Assembly (NCBI GenBank): GCA_000310025.1
Contig: FN649733.1
Span: 2,886,895-2,901,292 of the forward strand
DNA: 14,398 nt
Source: Ectocarpus siliculosus
Taxonomy: Eukaryota; Sar; Phaeophyceae; Ectocarpales; Ectocarpaceae
Direction: 5' to 3'
Under the pieces are notes generated by a model. The model did no database searches. It was not told where the DNA came from and saw only the letters and a program-made list of their open reading frames with translations. Shown one piece after another: positions 1-7,337 of the stretch; positions within the stretch are counted from its first letter, which is position 1; each line of letters starts with the position of its first letter. A program made the translations under genes and the position numbers.

Positions 1-317
1 CCCCCCCCCCCCCCCCCCCCCCCCCCCGGTTCCATGGAAATCGGTGTTCTCTGTGCCGGTTGAAGTATTATAGAGATGCGAGGGTCTAGTCTACGCGCTG
101 GCAACGGCTGCGCAGGTCATGTTGACTACCTCTCGATCACACCCGTACCCAAAAATATTCCGATGCAGTCATTCTTGTGCCTTCTTCGGACTATTTCGGG
201 CGGCTTTGGTGTTTTAGACGCTCGAGGTTCATGCCCAACCCAGGGTCGGCGGGACCTTGTCTATTATAAAAATACTTTCTACACCCTCTCCGTACGTATT
301 CCACGGAGCCCCCGCAC
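1..317 (-). other. Part of kinase intron 3, with a 27-base C run at the window edge
   Basis: No open frame here continues the kinase domain, and no acceptor followed by an HRD-like motif is visible. Bases 1-27 are an uninterrupted C run (G on the gene's sense strand). That could be a genuine homopolymer or a sequence-quality artefact next to an assembly break. Nothing else recognisable. Confidence 0.6.
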
Positions 318-435
318 CTTCAAAATTTCTCTCAATATCCACTGGGCCGTGTGCTCGTCGAGATTGTTCGTGCTCGACTTGATGAGGTCTTGCAGCGAGC
401 CCCCCTCCAAGTACTCCATTGAGATCCACAGCGCG
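318..435 (-). CDS. Kinase coding exon 3 (end of codon 75 to residue 114)
   Basis: The exon starts with the C that completes AG|C (Ser75) after the acceptor CATCAG. It encodes ALWISMEYLEGGSLQDLIKS and STNNLDEHTAQWILREILK: beta-5, hinge, alpha-D and the start of alpha-E. The donor is AAG|GTGCGG at 317. The family then expects an HRD-containing stretch; it is not found in 1-317, so the next exon is outside the window. Confidence 0.9.
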
Positions 436-3400
436 CTGATGATTTGGTTGGAAGGGAGGTAGAGAGAAAAATCGTCACTAGCGGGGCTGGCTGCGGAAGG
501 CGGGATGATGCCACTCCAGTACATAGCACGCCGGCACCATTCGAACGACAACGAAGGAGCGGTTTTTGCGTGACGAACAAGGGTGTTATAGCTGTACGAG
601 TTCGCTGAGAACGCCGTCCAACGTTTTCGTACACGTTTCTAAAACTACTTTGGGGTCGGTTGGCTGGCTCTTGCTCCGAATGTACCACCAAGAAGAAAAA
701 ATGCGTGAAATTTCTGACAACAATCTGTCGCCACAGCAGTTGCGGGAAAACCACCGGGTTCAAGAAGAACCGTGTCAAGTCTTTCGCTGCGACATGCGCG
801 AACACGACGACGCCCACAACATGTACCGGTACTGCTCCGCACACCACACGCCGCCAATCATGCCAGCGCTCCCCGCCGTACGGGTGGTTCGCAGCACAGC
901 AGCAAGGTGCCTCCGCTCGACCCGAACCCCTGACGGTCGCCTTTCGCCCCAAAGGAAAGACTCCTCCTTCGCCACTACTGCTAATAATAGCAGCCTGGTC
1001 TGAGGACGGGAGCTGAGCGTGCGTCCTACTCTTTTTCTCAGGGTCGCACAAGACAGTGTCCGACCATCGAGTCACGGGGGGGGCAGCAAGAGCAAGCCGA
1101 ACCGTCACATTGTGCTGCTGTAGCGATCGGTGGTTGCCAGGCGCTATAGCTCGAGCACCAAGACTAAAAGACTGCGGCATCATCGACTACTCCTGTACCC
1201 GCGAAAGAACGCCACGCGGGTGGCACCATGAAGCCCAGCCCCCCAGCTTCGGCGGCGGTTGCCAAACGCCAACCGCAGCATCTGGTCACGTCCAAACGCT
1301 GAAGGGCACCTTACGGAGTAAAGCCCCAAGCCCCACAAGACGAACCGCGTGGAGCGTCAGACCGCCGACGTGAGCCGCGAAGCATGGAACGACCATGTAC
1401 TGCTGTGTCGTAAAAACCTTCGTGGCTCACGTTCGGAAGATTTGACGGTCCATACGGCTCGCCACCGTCCGTGTGGGACGGCCGTCGGCTCTACCCCGTC
1501 GTTTCCCTTATCAAGAGTCTTGAGACAAGGCCCGGCGACGTGGTGTTGCGGTTGGCGTTTGAACACCGCCGCTGATTCCGCCGCCAAAGCTGGGAGGCTG
1601 GGGTTCTTGGGGGGCCATCCATGGGTGCAGAAGCAGCCAGTGATGCCCCACTACCATAGTCTTGGCGCTTGTACGCCCGAGTTCCCACCTACAGCAGTAG
1701 CACCCATCGACACCTTTCACACACCCCTTTTGATGATGGCTACTAACAAAGCGCGACGGTCCAGCTTGCTCTTGCTGCCCCCCCGCTCTTGCTGGCCCCC
1801 CGTGACTTGACGTCTTGTGCGTCCCTTGAGAAAAAGTAAATTGGGACACACGCTCAGCTTGTTGCCCTCAGAACAGGCTGCACAGCTGGCCAAAAAGGAG
1901 TGTCCTCTCATGAGACAGAGGCCACCATCGGGGTCCAGCGGAGCAGGCGCCTTGCCGTGCTGCGGACCGCCTTATTGTGCTGAAGAACCACCGTGCGGTA
2001 GCAGCCCCGACAACGAGCGGCGCAAGTGGTGTGCTTTCGGCGAGGTACTGCGTGTATGGTCGCCGTTTGTGTGCGTGCGCGCGCACGCGCAACCATGTCT
2101 CGGCAAAAAAGTACGTCACCATTTTGAAACTCGTCATCGCATCCAACACGATGTGTCGCGTGGGGAGGAAGGGGTAACGAAGTGTTCGTGCCTTTATTGG
2201 CTGACCAATCAATCACCTTCCGACGATGAAGCTGCCATGGTACCGGGTGAGCTGCGGGCAGTTGAAGGCCTGCAGCATCTTGATCTCCTGCTGAATGTTG
2301 TCCAGATCATCCTCTGCGGCTTCTAGCTCCACCACCTGGGTGGAGTATAAAGAGAACAGGGAGGAGGAGATGGAGGAGGTACCTCTCGACAGTTAACACT
2401 ATTTAGCGCACGATCGACCAGCGAAGCATACATCTCGCCGAACGTTCGACGTTTTTTTCTTTATCGGTTGATAAGAAACGCTACCCTTGCGTGTCTTGTT
2501 ACTTCATAATTTTATTTTTTATTTTATTCTCTTAGTATGACCCAACGAATCCATAGCGTCAGCGGAGACTATCTGCATTTCCACGATTTCCCGAGCAGTA
2601 CACAGCGATATCTCCCCTGTGGGTAACATAATCAAAAAGAAAGTTTGGTGGCCGTCTTGTGCATCTATCTGTTTGGTATGCTGGAAAGGTGTAGAAGGAA
2701 GGTGTTGTCGGAAGACAAGTGGAGAAAAACATGCATGGAGCGAGTGACGTCGGACGGCGCGCCGCGGTCGTCCGGTTAGAATGTTTGTATCCAGCAAGAA
2801 GGGAGCTCGGAAAAAGAGAGGAGGAATTTCGTACTTGTAGGAAGGGTAAAAGGCATCAAAGACTGATGGTCTTGTCGGAAGCCCTGCTCTGAGCTACATA
2901 TGTGGCAAGATTGCTTCGGGGGGGTCTAAAGCCTGGCTGCTACCTATGCAGGTGTCTGCCTTCCGGCCGGCGTCGTGAATCCCTCGCTACTGCCGCTACG
3001 GAAGGACTGCCAAGGAAACAGATCCTTTTCTCGCCCCACTGGCGGAGCTTCATTTCTTGCTGGTCATTCCGAGGCACGCACAGAGCAGTATCAGAGTCTC
3101 CTGCTGCTGAATAGGTATTTACTTCCTTCGCGGTTCTCTTTGCTACATGTAGCCCTTCAAACGGCCACGACTCCACAGCAGTTACGTACCTTCATGAGAG
3201 AGCAGGGCTCCCGCGTTGCACCGAGAGTGTGTTTAGGGGGTCTCGCCACCTACTTGTTACTGCTGTGCAGCAGCACATCCGGCGGAGTATTCACGAGATT
3301 ACACCCGGTAGATCGCCACCCCAGAAGTTTACCGCAACAGCAAAAATCTACCAAAATCCCATCAGTCGAAACATGAAAGGCCTTCGTTGTCGTCGCACAC

Positions 3401-5190
3401 TGCTGTTGCAACAGAAGTATATCAAGGCAGTAGCAGCAGGCTTCCCGAGAAATTTTGTTTGTGGTCGCTCGCGCCTTGCCCGGGATACAACACGAAAAAT
3501 TATTCGGTGCGATGGATCGTGGAATAAATTGTCATCCTGCTTGTGTTCTCAAGGCAACGCTCAACCTCGCAGCGATACATCCGCGAATGGAATGTGTGCG
3601 GTACCGCTCCAAAATATCAGAAGTACTCCAATTTCCACAGCAGCACTGGTTGCGTGTGCGCCGCTGGTGGTCGAACAGAGAGAGTCTGGTGTTGTGGACG
3701 GAGACAAAGGGAGTTACATCAGTGAAGCTACACACGCCTGTCATCTTGTTGTCTGTGCCGCGCGCACAAGAAGCAGTAGGCGCTGCCTCTCCTAGGGTAA
3801 TGACGCATCTATGGAGAAATAGACGCATGGATGCATGTCCAGAGAACATTAACATTCCTTATGGTGGTGGTGTGTCTGAGGCATCGTACCGAACACCGAT
3901 CGTTTTCTGCCTCGGGGCTGAAAGTCGCTACAGGTGTACTACATGTAGCTCTGCTTTAACTCTCTGGTGCCTGGTACATGAGCTATACTCAACGATGCAC
4001 GGGCCCTGTTGCGCCGAAGAGAGAGATAGTGCGGGTGGGGTGGGGTGGGGGGGGGGGGTCATCTGCAACGTCCCGAACGACGCAGAGAACAATAGTTGGG
4101 CTGACTGCTTATCCGACAACATGTACCGCTTGGCTTTACATGACCACTTGCTGAGCGCTACACACTTAGTACGGCTGCATGTCGTAGACAACAAATGGCG
4201 GCACGCCGCAGTTGAGAAAGGCTCGAAAGAGTCCGCATGCGCAATTGCTGCGGCGTGCCCCGCGGTACCCGGACAACCGCATGTGTTCGCATGCGTCGTG
4301 ACATGCCCACCCTGCAAGATTTAGACTTTCTAAAAAGAGGGTTAGGGTTGGAAACGCGGAGCGACGGTTGGTCCGCCCGAAGTCTTACATGCACCGAGAG
4401 GCCATCGGAAGCGAACAACCGGTGCCAGTTTCTGCTGGACATACATACCGCCGCGAATGGGATGGACGGATTTCCCACTACTGCTGTGTGGTGTTGCACT
4501 CTGCTGCTGTGGTGAGGGACACATGCGGTCTGGAGGATTGGTCTCTGGCGAGGAGAAGTTGAACGTGCAACGATGATGTAAAATCTGGAAATCATCCATC
4601 AGTCTGCACGTTGTGTGCGTTCCTTCTCGCATTGATGTCCTCTCGGCGGCCCGCGTCCCTGAGTTTCGCTACACAAGGAAAAGGCGAAGACGATTTTCAC
4701 ACGGTCTCCCTGTTCTTACGTAAGGCAGTGCGTGTCATGATGGCCAACAGCACTCTCAAAGAGCGTGTGTGTCTGTCTGCTGTGGTCGTGCGCTGCGCTG
4801 GGGCGACACGTCGAACCGAACAGGCACCAGCGGCGAGGTTATGGCCATTATTGTTTATTGTTGCCTGGAGGCTCGATTTGGCCTGGCTCCGCTTTCGGCG
4901 GTGGTCCACACACGTGCACCCAGCCAATACGTCAAAGCTCTTCATGCCGATGGAACAAGCAGCTGTGTGCTGGCGAGACTTACAAAACAGCGTGAAAACA
5001 GCATCATGTACTGGGAAGCGAGAACAAATTACGCGAATACTCCAGCATCACAGCAGTCTTGCGCAATGTTGCTTGCTGACCGTACCTTGATCGCGTGCAC
5101 CTCCCCGCTATCGTGCTGGGCCCGGTAGACTTTTCCGTAGGATCCTCGACCAATCTGATCCAGCAGCTCATACTCCTCTTCGCACACCAT
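318..5190 (-). CDS. Ste20/germinal-centre (GCK-III, MST3/MST4-like) protein kinase, N-terminal part; rest lies off the left edge
   Basis: Predicted serine/threonine kinase of the Ste20 superfamily. Three exons, 5190-5086, 2335-2217 and 435-318, join with phases 0 and 2 to give 114 residues. Visible: glycine loop IGRGSYGKVY (residues 13-22), beta-3 lysine in HAIK (K35), alpha-C glutamate in NIQQEIKML (E52), the motif CPQLTRYHGSF before beta-4, hinge LWISMEYLEGGS (77-88, Met81 as probable gatekeeper), and the alpha-E start QWILREILK (106-114). The LE-AED-----IQQEI alpha-C region and WI-MEYLEGGS hinge resemble GCK-III kinases more than MST1/2. Known GCK-III kinases bind MO25 and STRIPAK and act in polarity and NDR-kinase pathways; applying that here is inference. 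HRD, DFG, the activation loop and the C-terminal tail are outside the window. The chosen ATG at 5190 sits just before the domain, as is usual for this group, but its -3 base is T, a weak context. Confidence 0.88.
1234..1603. repeat. Inverted pair of diverged repeat copies (1234-1280 and 1543-1603)
   Basis: The plus strand at 1234-1280 and the reverse complement of 1543-1603 share the blocks CCCAGCC-CCCAGCTT-GGCGGCGG and CAAACGCCAACCGCA. An extra stretch of about 13 bases sits between the blocks in the second copy. The copies are about 260 bases apart inside kinase intron 2. They may be two insertions of one dispersed element or the remains of a foldback structure. Confidence 0.65.
2068..2091. 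repeat. 24-base alternating pyrimidine-purine tract with 16-bp palindrome
   Basis: Twenty-four bases alternate strictly between pyrimidine and purine (TG/CG steps). The palindrome GCGTGCGCGCGCACGC occupies 2073-2088. Such tracts can adopt left-handed Z-DNA under supercoiling; that is known for the sequence class and has not been shown here. It lies in kinase intron 2. Confidence 0.7.
2217..2335 (-). CDS. Kinase coding exon 2 (residues 36-74 plus two bases of codon 75)
   Basis: The exon begins after a CAG acceptor preceded on the minus strand by a long pyrimidine tract (about 2340-2385). It encodes VVELEAAEDDLDNIQQEIKM and onward to RYHGSFIVG, then leaves AG of a split serine codon. The donor is AAG|GTGATT at 2216. 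It carries the alpha-C helix with the glutamate that pairs with K35. Entry phase 0 and exit phase 2 fit both neighbours exactly. Confidence 0.9.
4033..4058 (+). repeat. G-run array GGGT-GGGGT-GGGGT-G12, G-quadruplex type
   Basis: Four or more G runs are separated by single T bases, the pattern typical of stable parallel G-quadruplexes. It lies on the strand opposite the kinase transcript, so the pre-mRNA would carry the C-rich version. Confidence 0.7.
4200..4259. repeat. Perfect 12-bp inverted repeat (hairpin) in kinase intron 1
   Basis: GGCACGCCGCAG (4200-4211) is matched exactly by CTGCGGCGTGCC (4248-4259), with 36 bases between. The loop contains a small secondary hairpin, CTC-GAAA-GAG with flanking GG and CC. 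Function unknown. Confidence 0.6.
4338..4349 (+). repeat. Two-unit TTAGGG telomere-like tract
   Basis: AGGGTTAGGGTT is two contiguous units of the TTAGGG telomere repeat. It is short enough that chance or repair-associated insertion are both possible. Confidence 0.45.
5086..5190 (-). CDS. Kinase coding exon 1 (residues 1-35)
   Basis: The exon encodes 35 complete codons, from MVCEEEYELLDQIGRGSYGK to VHAIK, ending exactly at the beta-3 lysine. The donor reads AAG|GTACGG on the minus strand (intron starts at 5085). Continuing in frame past 5086 loses kinase similarity, which supports splicing here. The reading frame is also open upstream of the ATG to about 6018, so the start rests on homology and not on an upstream stop. 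Confidence 0.88.
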
Positions 5191-7154
5191 TGATCTACGT
5201 GCCTCTGCTGCTCCTGGCCGTGTGTGTGAACGTTTGAAAGTCTCTCGAAGTTCCAACTTCGAAAAAAGAAGAAAAAAAAAATGTGAATGATGACGGGTTT
5301 TTTCGTGGGACGCCAAAAAAACCCCCGGAAATATGACTCCCATTCCCCCGCTAACAAGCATCCTGCCGGAGCGTGGTCGAACTCCCAAATTTCGCGCCAA
5401 AACTGGAAAGTTCACTACACTGCTGTTGTTCTCACGCCATCTCCCCTGCCCCACCTCTCTCAGCGACGCACAAGGAACCTGGCGGGCACACGGTGCGCCT
5501 CTTCCAGGTGAGTAGTGTTGGGTGGGCGGTATATTTGAGGACTTGCTACGATGGTGGTTGTACCAAACAATTCCTTGAGGCGGACGAATTGCTGACGAGA
5601 CAGCCGAACGTGTGTAGCCTTGTGCTCCCGCGCGTCCATCGTAGGCTATTAACTCTCTACTGCCGTCTGGTAGCGCTCGAAGCAGTAGCGACTGATGTGG
5701 CGATGAGGATAGTCTATCTGTGTTGTCTGCGTCGTCGCCTCGAGAGGCTCTCGGGTGATAGCTCTGGAGCAATATAGGGTTGTAGGCAGAGAGGTATGGA
5801 TGCACGTTGGATAGTTTATCACGGAATCTCTGTCTGCAGGGAAAATCCCGGATCCGCTCATCTATCGGTGGAGCTATGTATAGAAAACGAGCAGAGCAGG
5901 GACTCAATCCGCCCTTGCGTTGACAACCCCTTGCGGGGATGACCATATTCGATGGCTTTGACGAGAGCAACAGAAGGTGGAGAGAGAGAGAGAGAGGCAA
6001 AGCGCTCTTCTGCGACAAATACTCGACAGCAGTTGACAGGCTTCCGAGCTTTCTTTTTTCGCGCCAGAACCTGTGCTGTGTCCACCGCTCGCTTCCCTTT
6101 TAGCTTTGATGTCGAGCGAGAAACAGCAGAAGGAACGCCCCTTTGTTTTTGGCTGGGGTCTCTTGTTGCCAAGGTATCTTTAGTTTGGTGCATGGTTATG
6201 GTGGCAAGGGCTAAGGTGTCTTGGCTCTGTCTGGTGTGTTTGTGCTGTGTAGGCTCGTTGGTTGCGGAGCCAACAGCAGTCATGTCACGCGACAGAGCTG
6301 GGGGCGTCATAGTCGCTTCGGGGAACGTCTGCACACACAGAACGATCATGTCTTGGGTTCACAAACCCCGAAATTGACGTTAGGCGAGGAGGGAATGAGC
6401 CAACTGCATGCCTCTGTTTCGATAAAAACTAAGGTCAGCACCTCCGCTGTGGAGAGAAAAATAATATCCTGCTGTGCGGCCTTTCTCGGCTGTGTGAAAA
6501 TGGCGGGTACGCAGTTGTATGCGCCATCATGTCTCAAATGACGTATCATATATGCCGTCCAGGGTAGATACTGCTGTAGATGGGGTGATACGTACATCGC
6601 TTTGTTTGTCATTTGTAGAAGGTGTCGGAGGGGGAAGAGGTCGGTGGGACAGGACAGTTCTCCAACATTCGCAACTGATGTATTCGTAACCCCAAATGAG
6701 TGCGGGTTCAACGGTTTGTTTGATGTCAAGCTTCACCAGCACCGAATCATGCATGGTGCCTGCCTGGCCTGCTTGGTCTTGCTACGGGCATGACTGCTTT
6801 CGACAATATCCTTGATCTGTTGCAGTCGTCGTCTAATGGCTACACAGATATCCAAAACGCTGCTACAGGTGCTGTGGGCCTATACTTCTGTAGACTGTAC
6901 CCCGGGTGCACGTTGATGTGTATCCATATCCGCACAACATATTATTCGTGTGAAACGTTCGTGCTTGGCGGACGCAACAACGGCAGCAGGTGGGAACACC
7001 GGGTGGGTTGTTTCCTCTGCTCGTGTCTTGCAGCTTGCCTCCCGTTGATCCCATCCCGACATTCCTCTGCCGCCCACAAAAAGGTGCTGGCTTGAGCCTT
7101 GAACGGCCCTCCGCCACGAGGGAGAGGGGGAGCCAATATTGTGTTCAAGCTACC
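5191..7154. promoter_or_regulatory. Divergent region between two coding starts (probable promoters and 5' UTRs)
   Basis: The kinase start (5190, minus) and the coiled-coil gene start (7155, plus) face away from each other across 1,964 bases. No convincing gene lies between them. Near the kinase start are an A-rich run (5263-5281; T-rich in the kinase sense) and the imperfect palindrome TCGAAGTT-CC-AACTTCGA (5245-5262). A GA microsatellite lies at about 5981-5996. Octamer copies ACTGCTGT/ACAGCAGT occur at 5419, 6026, 6273 and 6570. I cannot identify a TATA box or initiator with confidence. Open frames on both strands here lack motifs. Confidence 0.55.
5981..5996. repeat. GA dinucleotide microsatellite
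   Basis: About eight GA units in the divergent intergenic region. GA tracts are common near eukaryotic promoters, but no specific role can be claimed here. Confidence 0.7.
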
Positions 7155-7337
7155 ATGTCGGGGGGGCACGCGAACAGCCGCGATCAGGACAGGGAGGACC
7201 GCCGGTTGGCGGAGATGGACGCGATGGGGTCGGAGGTGTTCAACCTCAAGCTCGCCGTACAGGAGTACGAGGACCGACTGGCGAAGCTGTACCAGACGGA
7301 GGACCGCTCCAAGTGGCGGGGGCCAGCGACCCTTCTG
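7155..7337 (+). CDS. Coiled-coil gene exon 1 (residues 1-61)
   Basis: It encodes MSGGHANSRDQDREDRRLAE and continues as EVFNLKLAVQEYEDRLAKLY, then KWRGPATLL. The donor is CTG|GTGAGT at 7338, phase 0. The frame is open upstream of the ATG to at least 7034, where a strong acceptor (pyrimidine tract followed by TTGCAG, ending 7033) suggests that the true 5' end of this exon is 7034 and that a 5' UTR or coding exon lies further upstream. Confidence 0.75.

Larger units (their letters stand above)
436..2216 (-). other. Kinase intron 2 (1,781 bases)
   Basis: Bounded by the donor GTGATT at 2216 and the acceptor CAG at 438-436. I see no protein that looks real inside it. It contains three exact copies of the ACTGCTGT/ACAGCAGT octamer (733, 1399, 1691), an inverted repeat pair (1234-1280 and 1543-1603) and an alternating pyrimidine-purine tract (2068-2091). 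Open frames in this intron lack family motifs and overlap each other on both strands. Confidence 0.8.
2336..5085 (-). other. Kinase intron 1 (2,750 bases)
   Basis: A long first intron from donor GTACGG (5085) to the pyrimidine tract and CCCAG acceptor (2340-2336). It contains an AT-rich tract (2502-2531), five exact ACTGCTGT/ACAGCAGT octamers (3175, 3259, 3399, 4480, 5050), a G-rich tract (4033-4058), a perfect 12-bp stem (4200-4259) and a two-unit telomere-like tract (4338-4349). A 290-codon opening on the plus strand at 3455-4324 has no recognisable motif and is treated as chance. Confidence 0.78.

Noticed and set aside
332-1183. 284-codon minus-strand opening overlapping kinase exon 3 in another frame
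   Set aside because: Its product has no kinase or other motif, while the overlapping frame encodes a clear kinase hinge with correct splice phases.
3142-3948. Two copies of the palindrome CTACATGTAG (3143 and 3939)
   Set aside because: Ten-base palindromes are frequent by chance and the flanks do not match.
3455-4324. 290-codon open frame on the plus strand inside kinase intron 1
   Set aside because: It lacks recognisable motifs, begins at a TTG and not an ATG, runs through the long G tract, and lies antisense within a well-supported intron. Chance is the simpler explanation. Transcript reads from the plus strand would change this.
5287-5400. Box C-like ATGATGA that might indicate a C/D snoRNA
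   Set aside because: No CTGA D box or terminal stem occurs at a suitable distance.
5952-6377. 142-codon plus-strand frame with a hydrophobic stretch in the intergenic region
   Set aside because: The hydrophobic part comes from a T/G-rich stretch, there is no family resemblance, and the proposed start lies beside a GA microsatellite.
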